Source: Pseudomonadota bacterium
GTDB taxonomy: Bacteria; Desulfobacterota; BSN033; WVXP01; G020346125
Assembly (NCBI GenBank): GCA_030608745.1
Contig: JAUWDQ010000057.1
Location: 1 to 12,314, forward strand
Reading direction: 5' to 3'
DNA length: 12,314 nucleotides
Positions within the stretch are counted from its first letter, which is position 1; each line of letters starts with the position of its first letter. A program made the translations under genes and the position numbers. Below are positions 1 to 7,469 of this stretch, piece by piece. The notes beneath the pieces were generated by a model, which was not told the origin of the DNA, did not search any database, and was given only the letters and a program-made list of their open reading frames with translations.

Positions 1-140
1 TCGTAAAAAGTCCATCTGCGGCGTTGCGCTTCATCTTTAAGTCACTGCGGCGTACCGGTAAGTACGCCTCATTCCTAAAGATTCTCGCGCCTTGCATCTG
101 GAGCTTTTTACTGTGCCGTCTGATTTATGACTTTTTACGA
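1..140. repeat. MITE/REP-like palindromic element with 12-bp terminal inverted repeats
   Basis: The first 12 bases (TCGTAAAAAGTC) are the exact reverse complement of bases 129-140 (GACTTTTTACGA). Inside, shorter arms nest concentrically: ATCTTTA (33-39) pairs with TAAAGAT (76-82), and GGCGTAC (49-55) pairs with GTACGCC (62-68) around a 6-base loop, so a long imperfect hairpin can form. A second CTTTTTAC at 104-111 could compete with 131-138 for the left end, and CATCTG occurs twice (13-18, 95-100). There is no open reading frame, so if mobile it would need a transposase in trans. I recall similar TCGTAAAAAGTC-ended repeats as common in deltaproteobacterial genomes, but this is from memory. 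The window starts exactly at the left end, so the element could extend further left. Confidence 0.6.
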
Positions 141-183
141 AGCTGTCAATAGTAGGGAATAACGGATTCGAGAGTTAGTAATA

Positions 184-1740
184 ATGAAAACAGCACTCAT
201 CTATCCTCCCATCAGTAATCTCAGGTATCCCTACCTGAGCCTTCCCTCCCTTGCGGCCTTCCTGAAGAATGCGGGCCACCAACCCGTCTCGAAAGACGCC
301 AACCTGGAGGCATTTTACGATGTTATTCCCCCATCGGAAGGGGGAGTTGGGGGGGAAGAAATGGATTCATCTGCCCTCCAGGAGGCGAAAGACGTCCAGA
401 TGGACCCGGGGGTGGGTGGGGAAAGGAAGGAATGGGCCAGAAGGTTCCTGATGAGGACGTACCTTACCTATTATAAGGGTTTCGAAGCTGAGATATCGCG
501 TTCTTCCCTGGTGGAGACCCTTCGGGAGGCAATGGAGGGACGAAATGATCGGTTCGAACACTATTACAAGGAGCGCCTTATCCCCTGGATCTTGGCGGAA
601 GGCCCCGCGTTGGTGGGGTTATCCATTGCCTATCCCACACAAATGATCCATGGCTTCAGGATCGCTTTCCTGATAAGAAGGGCCAATCCCCGTATCCATA
701 TCTGCATGGGAGGTCCAACGATCACCAAACTGTTGGGCCACTTGATGGGACACGAGGAGTTGTTGAATGCCGCGGATAGCTTTATTCTCCATCATGGAGA
801 GCTTCCCCTGTTACGCTTGGTCGAGGCCTTAGAAGGAGGGGAGACCCTGGATTCCGTTCCCAACGCGGTCTTCAAAGGGGAGGGTCGATGGCACTGGAAC
901 CGAATTCCCTGTTCCCCCATCGACATGGATTCAATTCCAACGCCTGATTTCGAGGGATTTCCCCTGGGATTATACCTCTTGAAGAATTTTACCCTTCCCC
1001 TCATTACCTCCCGGGGCTGTTACTGGAAGCGGTGCACATTCTGTACGTACCGAGAGTTCTACAAGGGTGCCTTTGACCAGAGGGCCAGCACCCTCGTGGT
1101 GGGTGATATGGCAAGGCTTCATCGAGAATATGGGTGTAGCCATTTTCGATTCATGGATGACGCCTGTTCACCGGCTTTTCTCCGATCCCTGGCGCGTCAA
1201 ATCATCCGGTCCGGGTTCAAGGTAAAATGGAGCTGCTTTGCCCGATTCGAGAAGGCCTTCAGCATGGATTTGCTGCATCTTCTGGCCGAGGGGGGATGTA
1301 AGCGATTGATGTTCGGCCTGGAATCCTATAATCAGAGGATACTCGATTTGATGAACAAAGGGTTCAAGGTTGAAGAGATTGGCGGGATTGTGGAGGGATG
1401 TCACGAGGTCGGGATTGAGACGCGGCTGATGTGCATGGTCGGCTTTCCCACGGAAACCCGAGAGGAGGCCTTGGAGACGATGAGGTTTTTGATTGACTAT
1501 CGGGGCAAATATACCAGTTTTGTCGTTCAGCCCTTCAACCTGGAGGGGGGAACTGAGATCGATTGCCACCCCGAACGATTCGGAATCACCAGGGTCCACC
1601 GAGGGGACCGGGTTAGCCACGGCCTTCGGTACGGGTATCGCTTCGAGACCCGATCGGGCATGGGGATGCAGGAGGCCGCCCGGATGGGTGAATATATTAC
1701 CAGGAAAGTGCGGGAGGCCAGCCTCAATACAGTACAATAA
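184..1740 (+). CDS. B12-binding-type radical SAM protein
   Basis: A 518-residue protein with the plan of cobalamin-dependent radical SAM enzymes. The N-terminal part (about 1-260) resembles a B12-binding Rossmann domain: an ALIYPP start, SLPSLAAFLKNAGH at 19-32 and CMGGP at 174-178. I see no DxHxxG motif, so cobalamin binding is not assured. The radical SAM domain begins at SRGC, and the cluster cysteines are C279, C284 and C287, spaced CX4CX2C rather than the canonical CX3CX2C. GLES (378-381) and GFPTET (420-425) are typical of the fold further along. The family does methyl transfers, ring formation and other radical chemistry; the substrate cannot be told. Residues about 47-82 look like an in-frame low-complexity insertion. 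The start ATG has only a weak Shine-Dalgarno, but it opens directly into the expected first strand. The gene stands between a repeat and a terminator-like hairpin. Confidence 0.88.
   Translation: MKTALIYPPISNLRYPYLSLPSLAAFLKNAGHQPVSKDANLEAFYDVIPPSEGGVGGEEMDSSALQEAKDVQMDPGVGGERKEWARRFLMRTYLTYYKGFEAEISRSSLVETLREAMEGRNDRFEHYYKERLIPWILAEGPALVGLSIAYPTQMIHGFRIAFLIRRANPRIHICMGGPTITKLLGHLMGHEELLNAADSFILHHGELPLLRLVEALEGGETLDSVPNAVFKGEGRWHWNRIPCSPIDMDSIPTPDFEGFPLGLYLLKNFTLPLITSRGCYWKRCTFCTYREFYKGAFDQRASTLVVGDMARLHREYGCSHFRFMDDACSPAFLRSLARQIIRSGFKVKWSCFARFEKAFSMDLLHLLAEGGCKRLMFGLESYNQRILDLMNKGFKVEEIGGIVEGCHEVGIETRLMCMVGFPTETREEALETMRFLIDYRGKYTSFVVQPFNLEGGTEIDCHPERFGITRVHRGDRVSHGLRYGYRFETRSGMGMQEAARMGEYITRKVREASLNTVQ
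326..421 (+). repeat. G-rich low-complexity insertion inside the radical SAM gene
   Basis: Bases 328-332 (CCCCC) can pair with 340-344 (GGGGG) around a 7-base loop, and a run of seven G follows at 349-355. A second G cluster of five, three and four G sits at 408-421. The encoded residues (about 48-80) are Gly/Glu/Pro-rich, with GGVGGE and GVGGE repeated about 25 residues apart, unlike the rest of the protein. This resembles palindromic G-rich repeats that can land in genes without breaking the frame. That origin is an inference; a variable native linker is the alternative. Confidence 0.4.
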
Positions 1741-1756
1741 GGAAGGATATCAGTGT

Positions 1757-1793
1757 GGGGGTGGGGAAATTCATTTTCCCTTGCCCCTTTTTT
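1757..1793 (+). terminator. Rho-independent-type terminator after the radical SAM gene
   Basis: An inner stem GGGAAA (1764-1769) with TTTCCC (1775-1780) and an outer stem GGGG (1758-1761) with CCCC (1784-1787), separated by a small internal loop, lead directly into six T (1788-1793). It lies 17-54 bases after the radical SAM stop codon and before the RimK-like gene. It probably ends or attenuates transcription from the upstream gene. Confidence 0.6.
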
Positions 1794-1813
1794 CAATGAA
1801 TGGTAATGTATCT

Positions 1814-1843
1814 CCACTCGATTTTGGATGGATTATCGAGTGG
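1814..1843. promoter_or_regulatory. 9-bp inverted repeat upstream of the ATP-grasp operon
   Basis: CCACTCGAT (1814-1822) and its exact complement ATCGAGTGG (1835-1843) flank a 12-base spacer, 32 bases before the RimK-like start codon. It may be a regulator-binding site or a leader hairpin. No convincing promoter boxes could be fixed beside it; the best candidate (TTGCCC 1781-1786, 17 bases, TAATGT 1804-1809) is weak. Confidence 0.4.
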
Positions 1844-1875
1844 TACTCTCGGGGCGGGATGAGATGAGGGCATAG

Positions 1876-2766
1876 ATGGATATCGGCATCCTGACGACCC
1901 GAAATCAGCAATATCATCCCAACAGAAGGTTCATCGAGACAGCGCTAAGGATGGGGCATCGTCCGCTCCTCATCGACCCGTGGAAGTGTCTCTTGAGAGT
2001 GGGCCCTGATGGAGAGAGGATGACTTACCGGGGGAGGGCCTTTCCCCACCTTGACGTGGTCTTGCCGAGGATCGGAGCCACCATAGAGGACTATGAAATG
2101 GCCGTGGTTAAACAGCTGGAGTTGATGGCCATTCCACTGGTTAACGGCTTCGATTCCATAGCCAAATCGAGGGATAAATTCTCGTGCTTACAGGTTCTCG
2201 CCTCTTATGGGATTCCGGTACCCAGGTCCATCGTGGTCACCGACTGCCGAAATTTGGTAAAATTGATAAGGCATCTGAACGGTCCCCCGGTGATCGTGAA
2301 GCTCCTCAGGGGGAGGCAGGGAACTGGGGTGACGCTGGCGGAATCGCATCAGGCGGTCGAATTCGTCCTGAACAACCTCTCCGGTTTCGGCGATGCTGCC
2401 CTTCTCCAGGAATTTATCGAGGAATCGAGGGGAAGGGATATCAGGGTCTTGGTGGTCGGAGGGGAGGTTAAGGCTTCCATGGTCCGGCAATCCCGCGGGG
2501 GGGATTTCAGGTCGAACATCCATCTCAAAGGGGTGGGGGGCGAAATCGAGCTGTCAGATGAACATAGGGAGATAGCCATTCAATCGGCTGAGGCATTGGG
2601 GTTGGATGTTGCCGGGGTGGATATGTTGGAATCAAAGGGTGGCCCCATGGTTCTCGAGGTCAATTATTCCCCGGGTTTTCGGGAGCTGGAGAAAGTTGCT
2701 CGGAGGGATATCGCAGAATCTATCCTCAATTATGCCGTAACTCTGGTCAGGGGAGAAAGGTCATGA
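1876..2766 (+). CDS. rimK: RimK-like ATP-grasp ligase
   Basis: A 296-residue cytoplasmic ATP-grasp enzyme close in length and motif order to RimK, which adds glutamate to ribosomal protein S6. Recognisable are the PRIGA motif (64-68), the SRDK segment (98-101) opening the ATP-grasp region, the ATP-binding lysine K142 with glycine-rich loop GRQGTGV (146-152), the RDIRVLVVGG strand (187-196), and the C-terminal metal-binding residues D249, E261 and N263 within VLEVNYSPG. Such enzymes activate a carboxylate as an acyl phosphate and join it to an amine; relatives (LysX, CofF, MptN) act on small molecules, so the S6 role is not assured. The start is supported by GAGGG at 1866-1870, five bases upstream. 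The gene overlaps the GshB-like gene by four bases and opens the seven-gene operon. That context favours a small-peptide substrate. The symbol marks family only. Confidence 0.85.
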   Translation: MDIGILTTRNQQYHPNRRFIETALRMGHRPLLIDPWKCLLRVGPDGERMTYRGRAFPHLDVVLPRIGATIEDYEMAVVKQLELMAIPLVNGFDSIAKSRDKFSCLQVLASYGIPVPRSIVVTDCRNLVKLIRHLNGPPVIVKLLRGRQGTGVTLAESHQAVEFVLNNLSGFGDAALLQEFIEESRGRDIRVLVVGGEVKASMVRQSRGGDFRSNIHLKGVGGEIELSDEHREIAIQSAEALGLDVAGVDMLESKGGPMVLEVNYSPGFRELEKVARRDIAESILNYAVTLVRGERS

Positions 2767-3761
2767 AGATTGCTTTTTTAATGGATCACTTGGAATCCAT
2801 TGACCCGACGGATGAGACGACCAGCTACCTGATGTACGAATGTAATCAAAGGGAGCATGATCTCTATTTTCTGGAGCCCCACGATCTCTATATCAAGAGC
2901 AACCGGATTAGGGCGAGAATGAAGCATATCACCGTGGCAATGGATCAACCCTTAACCCAATACTGGAATAGTATCACCCAATGCGTGAAGAGGGAGGAGA
3001 GGGTCTTCGAGGATGTCACCGAATTGGACGTGTTATTCCTGAGGAAGGACCCGCCTATCAATTTCAAAACCATCGAATTCCTCCAACTCGTCAAGGATGA
3101 GGTATTCATCATCAACGACGTCCAGGGTCAGGCCAACGCCAACAGCAAGCTCTATAACCTCAATTTCCCGGAGATAATCCCCGAAACCCACATAACCAGG
3201 GATCCCACACGTATCAGGAGGATCATCGATGAATTCGGGGGCGATATGGTGATGAAGCCCACAGCGGGATATAAGGGTGAAGGTGTCATCAAGGTGAGCA
3301 TGAGGGATCCGGCGAACTTGAACTCCCTCATCAACTACTATGTGAACCTCTCCAGGCCCTATGAGGAGAGGAATCCCGTGATTATCCAGGAATACATCCA
3401 AGAATACCAGCATGAAGAGGCAGGAGGGGACGTCAGGATACTTCTGCTCAACGGGGAGATCCTGGGGGCCATGCGACGGATCCCCCGTAACGGGGAGTTC
3501 CGTGCCAATATCCACGCCGGAGGAAGGGCGGAGAAACACGAGGCCACCGAAAGTGAACGGGACGTGTGCGAGAGGATTAAGGACAAATTGATCGCTGATG
3601 GTCTCTTTTTCGTTGGAATCGATCTCATCGCCGGTAAACTGGTAGAAATCAATTGTGTCAGCCCCGGTGGTATCCCGAGAATCAATCGCCTGAACGGTGA
3701 CAAATTGGAGCGTAAGGTCATCGATTTCCTCGAGGCGCAGGTGGAAGAAAGGAGGAGGTAA
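2763..3761 (+). CDS. gshB: Glutathione synthetase-like (GshB) ATP-grasp ligase
   Basis: A 332-residue protein that follows prokaryotic GshB along its whole length. The N-terminal domain opens with KIAFLMD and carries LRKDPP (93-98), a GshB hallmark. The ATP-grasp region has K165 in MKPTAGYKGEGV (164-175), GGDVRILLLNG (221-231), the substrate loop around RIPRNGEFRAN (239-249) and HAGGR (251-255), and the metal ligands D287, E295 and N297, with SPGGI after them. GshB joins gamma-glutamylcysteine and glycine using ATP. No glutamate-cysteine ligase lies nearby, so either the precursor is made elsewhere or the enzyme joins a different peptide. Its ATGA start overlaps the RimK-like stop, which points to translational coupling and a joint pathway. 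The family call is firm; the substrate is not. Confidence 0.87.
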   Translation: MKIAFLMDHLESIDPTDETTSYLMYECNQREHDLYFLEPHDLYIKSNRIRARMKHITVAMDQPLTQYWNSITQCVKREERVFEDVTELDVLFLRKDPPINFKTIEFLQLVKDEVFIINDVQGQANANSKLYNLNFPEIIPETHITRDPTRIRRIIDEFGGDMVMKPTAGYKGEGVIKVSMRDPANLNSLINYYVNLSRPYEERNPVIIQEYIQEYQHEEAGGDVRILLLNGEILGAMRRIPRNGEFRANIHAGGRAEKHEATESERDVCERIKDKLIADGLFFVGIDLIAGKLVEINCVSPGGIPRINRLNGDKLERKVIDFLEAQVEERRR

Positions 3762-3764
3762 ACG

Positions 3765-5486
3765 ATGGGGATAGGTAAAATGTGCAGGAGATTTTACCGG
3801 TTGTGTTTCATATTTATCCTGGTTCCACTTTTCCTTTGGGTTGCCATTACCCCATCCCATGGAGCGGGCATCAAGATCGGAATGAAGGATGAACCCAAAA
3901 CCCTCAACCCCTTCAGGGCCAGCGACACCTGGTCAAGGAAGGTGGTAACCCGATTCTTTGAACCACTATATACCAGGGAACCCAAAACCCATAAGATCAT
4001 TCCGTGGTTGGCGGAGGGGTATCCGGAGTACGATGAGGCGACCAACACGGCTATAGTCCGCCTCAAGAGGACGAAATGGGAGGATGGTTCTCCCCTTACG
4101 GCCCATGACGTGGTATTCACGGGGAGCGTCATTCGGGAATTTAAGGTTCCCCGCTATTACGCTAGGTGGCGTTTCATCAAGGAGATTGAGGCCCTAGACG
4201 ATTATCGGGTTAAATTCGTCTTGGAAAGACCGATGGCCATATTTCTGCCCAGGACCCTGATGACCTTTATCGTCCAGAAGAAGAAATGGGAGCCCGTGGT
4301 GACCGCGGCCCGAAAGGCGGAAAAACCCCTGAGGTGTTTACTGGCCCATGAGGTTAAACAGCCCATGAGCTGTGGGGCCTTCACATTCGTAAAGTGGGCC
4401 AGGGGAGCCTATATTCGAATTGAGCGAAACGAAAACTTCTTCGCCACGGGAATGGAGATTGGTGGGAAGAAGGTGGGTCCTTACGTCGATGGCGTTCTTT
4501 TCAAGTTCTATGGTTCCATGGATTCAGCCATCCTGGCCTTGAAGAAGGGGGATATCGATTACTACTGGGCGAGTATCCAGGCCGGGTACTTGAAGGACCT
4601 GGAGGGTGATAGGAGGTTTAAGGTCTTTAAGAACGATAAGAACGGGGTATATTACCTGGCCTTCAACGTGCGGAAATCCCCCTTTAGCGACAAAGCCTTT
4701 CGCCAAGCCGTGGCTTATCTCATCGACAAGGATTTCATCGTAATCAGGGTGTTACAGAATGAAGGCCAGCGAATGGATAATATCATACCCCCGGGAAATG
4801 GATACTGGCACAACCCCGATACTCCGAAATTCGGGCAGGGGATGAAACGGAAGGAGCGGATTAAAAAGGCCTATGAGATCCTCAAGGCAGCGGGTTATAC
4901 GTGGGGAAAGCCCCCCATCAATGCCAAGGGTAAGGTGGTCAGGGCAGAGGGGCTGAAGATGCCCGACGGCCGGGAAGTCCCCCCCCTCGATATCCTCACC
5001 CCACCGGCGGATTACGACCCCCACAGGGCAATGGCCGGGATGCTCGTGCAGCAGTGGTTGAGGGGGGTGGGCATACCTGCCAGCTCGAAGCCATCATCCT
5101 TCGGGAGCATTACCCAGCAGGTCAAGGTGAAACGAAAATTCGATGCCTTTATCTTAGGGTGGGGGCGATTGGGCATCGATCCCGATTATCTGCGGACTTT
5201 CTTTCACTCCAGGGAGGACCGCCTATATGGGAGGAATCCCATGGGGTATCACAACGGCTGGTACGATAACATTGCGGACGAATCCGCCGCGACCATGGAT
5301 GAGACAAAAAGGCGGGAGCTCATCTTTAAGATGCAGAAGTTCATCGTCGAGGAGGCCCCTTACATTCCCCTCTATGTCCCGTATGTGGTAGAGGCCTGCC
5401 GAGTTGACAGGTTTACGGGGTGGAACGAGGATCTGGATGGTGTGGGAAACCGCTGGTCCCTCTTCTTCATAAAGCCAGCACAATAA
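3765..5486 (+). CDS. ABC transporter substrate-binding protein, family 5 (peptide/nickel type)
   Basis: A 573-residue exported binding protein. The N terminus has positive residues (KMCRRFYR), a hydrophobic segment at about 13-29 and a probable signal-peptidase site near SHGA (31-34). There is no clear lipobox, so a periplasmic soluble form is likely. The mature part starts with the family-5 pattern KDEPKTLNPF (41-50) and contains DGSPLTAHDVVFT (107-119), typical of DppA/OppA/GsiB/NikA proteins. The length is usual for the family. Two cysteines, C191 and C203, lie in one loop and could form a disulfide. AGGAGGT (3753-3759), five bases before the ATG and over the previous stop codon, fixes the start. 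It is the first transporter gene, four bases after the GshB-like gene. The ligand could be a di- or oligopeptide, glutathione-like peptide or metal chelate; sequence alone does not decide. Confidence 0.9.
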   Translation: MGIGKMCRRFYRLCFIFILVPLFLWVAITPSHGAGIKIGMKDEPKTLNPFRASDTWSRKVVTRFFEPLYTREPKTHKIIPWLAEGYPEYDEATNTAIVRLKRTKWEDGSPLTAHDVVFTGSVIREFKVPRYYARWRFIKEIEALDDYRVKFVLERPMAIFLPRTLMTFIVQKKKWEPVVTAARKAEKPLRCLLAHEVKQPMSCGAFTFVKWARGAYIRIERNENFFATGMEIGGKKVGPYVDGVLFKFYGSMDSAILALKKGDIDYYWASIQAGYLKDLEGDRRFKVFKNDKNGVYYLAFNVRKSPFSDKAFRQAVAYLIDKDFIVIRVLQNEGQRMDNIIPPGNGYWHNPDTPKFGQGMKRKERIKKAYEILKAAGYTWGKPPINAKGKVVRAEGLKMPDGREVPPLDILTPPADYDPHRAMAGMLVQQWLRGVGIPASSKPSSFGSITQQVKVKRKFDAFILGWGRLGIDPDYLRTFFHSREDRLYGRNPMGYHNGWYDNIADESAATMDETKRRELIFKMQKFIVEEAPYIPLYVPYVVEACRVDRFTGWNEDLDGVGNRWSLFFIKPAQ

Positions 5487-5510
5487 GATGGAGGGACAAA
5501 GGGGATTTCC

Positions 5511-6488
5511 ATGCATTTAGGGAAGTTTATCCTCATCAGGGCCACCCAGATCGTCGTCAGCTTCTTCATCATTCTGACCTTGCTTTTCGTCCTCTTCAGG
5601 GTGGCGCCGGGGGACCCGGCCTCCATGGTCATCGACCCCCAAATGACCCCCGAGGATGTGGAGGTCACCAGGGCCTTATTCGGCCTCGATAAACCCCTCT
5701 ATCAGCAGTACCTCATCTGCTTGAAGAATTTCGTGAAGGGTGAATTCGGCAGTTCCTTCTACTATGGAAAGCCAGTCATCGAAATCATCGGTGAGAAGTT
5801 GCCCAACACCATTCTCCTTTTTACCACCTCCATCATCCTGTCCGCCCTTGCGGGAATCTCCTGGGGAAAGGTCATCGCTTGGAGGAGGGGGTCCTTGCTG
5901 GATTCCTCCGTTACCGTCATAGGGCTGGTATCCCATACCCTGTTTCTCCCCTGGATCGCCCTCCTCATGGTCTGGGTTTTCGCGTATTGGATGAATTTGT
6001 TTCCCTTGAGCGGGATGATCACACCAGAGCTCTGGCTCAATCCGGAAACGGGTATCACTATGAAGGTATTGGATGTACTCCATCACATGGTTTTGCCCCT
6101 TTCCGTTCTGTTTACCATCCATTTCGGGGGATTCATGCTTATTATGAGAAGCAGCATGATGGAGACCCTCAAGGAGGATTATATCGTCACGGCCAGGGCC
6201 AAGGGATTAACGGAAAGGCAGATCAGGGAGAGGCACGCAGCCAAGAATGCCGCCCTTCCGGTGGTGACCACCCTGGGCTTGAGCCTGGCCTTTTCCATCA
6301 ATGGGGGGGCCATCACGGAGACCATCTTTTCCTGGCCCGGGATAGGCAGGGAGCTCGTATTTGCGGTGAGCAATAACGACTACCCCCTGGCCCAGATCGC
6401 CTTTCTCCTCATAGCCGCCCTGGTCTTGGTGGCGAATTTGGTAGTGGATGTCCTCTATGCCTACTTGGACCCTCGGATAAAATATTAG
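5511..6488 (+). CDS. Peptide ABC transporter permease, DppB/OppB type
   Basis: A 325-residue inner-membrane permease. It begins with a membrane segment (about 9-30) followed by the RVAPGDPA motif (30-37) seen in DppB/OppB/GsiC proteins. Further hydrophobic segments lie at about 100-122, 134-160, 192-212, 252-270 and 294-316, the usual six-helix layout. The cytoplasmic EAA loop that contacts the ATPases is at about 223-250 (DYIVTARAKGLTERQI and following). Near the end is FSWPGIGR (273-280), a conserved segment of this family. Length is normal. AAAGGGG at 5498-5504, six bases upstream, supports the ATG. It forms the membrane channel with the next gene product. Confidence 0.92.
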   Translation: MHLGKFILIRATQIVVSFFIILTLLFVLFRVAPGDPASMVIDPQMTPEDVEVTRALFGLDKPLYQQYLICLKNFVKGEFGSSFYYGKPVIEIIGEKLPNTILLFTTSIILSALAGISWGKVIAWRRGSLLDSSVTVIGLVSHTLFLPWIALLMVWVFAYWMNLFPLSGMITPELWLNPETGITMKVLDVLHHMVLPLSVLFTIHFGGFMLIMRSSMMETLKEDYIVTARAKGLTERQIRERHAAKNAALPVVTTLGLSLAFSINGGAITETIFSWPGIGRELVFAVSNNDYPLAQIAFLLIAALVLVANLVVDVLYAYLDPRIKY

Positions 6489-6500
6489 GGGAAAAGGATC

Positions 6501-7466
6501 GTGCAGGAATATCGCGAAAAGGAGAGGGATAAGGAGTGGTTAGATTACCGGAAGGGAAGGGAGGTTAAGACCGGCCTCGGCGGGAGGTGGGGCCGATGGG
6601 CAACCACCTTGAGAGGGCATTGGGATATTTTTAAGAGGAACAGGCTGGGCCTGTTCGGACTGGTCCTGCTCATCATCTTTGCCGCAATGGCCTTGACATC
6701 CTATATCCCCCCGTTGATAGACACCATGTACGATCCCATGACCGGTGTGGATCCCGATATCCTTTGGACTCAAGGTCCCACTAAGGCCCACTGGCTGGGA
6801 ACGGATTTCATCGGTAGGGACATCCTCAGTCAGTTACTGGTGGGGGCAAGGATTGCCTTTCTGGTCGGGATTACGGCGGCATTCATGGCCGTGGCTATCG
6901 GTACGTCAGTGGGTCTCATCTCCGGGTATTTGGGGAAGAGGGTAGATATGGTTTTAATGAGGGTTGCCGACATCGTCATGGTCCTTCCCGGCCTTCTGTT
7001 GATATTGATCCTGTCCGCTGTAATCGGGAAGTTGAGCGTATGGAATTTGGTGATCATCATCGGTCTTTTGCGCTGGGCAAGTGTAGCCCGCGTTATCCGA
7101 TCTCAGACGCTGTCCTTGAGGGAGAGGCCCTATGTGCAAGCAGCAATCATTTCCGGTGCCAGTAAGGGGCGCATCATTTTTCGCCATATCGGCCCCAATG
7201 TTCTCCCCCTTTCCTTCCTCTATATGACCTTCGGCGTCACCACGGCCATTTTGGTGGAGGCGGCATTGGCCTTTTTGGGGTTCGGCGATCCCGGGACGGT
7301 AAGTTGGGGGATGATGTTGCAGTGGGTTTGGAAGACGGGAAACATGTTCAGGGCCCCTTATTGGCTCTTACCCCCGGGGATTTGCATCTCCCTGATCACC
7401 CTTTCCTTCTATTTAATCGGGAGGGCCTTGGACGAGGTGATCAACCCCAGGTTAAGGCAGAGATAA
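6501..7466 (+). CDS. Peptide ABC transporter permease, DppC/OppC type
   Basis: A 321-residue inner-membrane permease and partner of the preceding DppB-type protein. An N-terminal charged stretch of about 47 residues precedes the first helix (about 48-70), as in the OppC N-terminal domain. HWLGTDFIGRD (97-107) is the family signature just before the transporter domain. Helices follow at about 118-142, 157-176, 181-197, 235-258 and 288-310. The EAA loop is at about 208-235 (RPYVQAAIISGASKGRII). The start is GTG, 12 bases after the DppB-type stop codon; a purine-rich AGGGGAAAAGG stretch (6487-6497) lies just before it. No in-frame ATG lies close enough to replace it. Confidence 0.91.
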   Translation: MQEYREKERDKEWLDYRKGREVKTGLGGRWGRWATTLRGHWDIFKRNRLGLFGLVLLIIFAAMALTSYIPPLIDTMYDPMTGVDPDILWTQGPTKAHWLGTDFIGRDILSQLLVGARIAFLVGITAAFMAVAIGTSVGLISGYLGKRVDMVLMRVADIVMVLPGLLLILILSAVIGKLSVWNLVIIIGLLRWASVARVIRSQTLSLRERPYVQAAIISGASKGRIIFRHIGPNVLPLSFLYMTFGVTTAILVEAALAFLGFGDPGTVSWGMMLQWVWKTGNMFRAPYWLLPPGICISLITLSFYLIGRALDEVINPRLRQR

Positions 7467-7469
7467 GAC

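Noticed and set aside
408..421. G-quadruplex candidate in the G-rich segment
   Set aside because: Only three separate G runs lie close together; a stable four-run quadruplex is not supported.
1168..1737. Minus-strand open frame of 189 codons
   Set aside because: It lies wholly within the radical SAM domain of the opposite strand and shows no family motif.
3033..3860. Minus-strand open frame of 275 codons
   Set aside because: It is antisense to the GshB-like gene and the signal peptide of the binding protein; the composition is that of a shadow frame.
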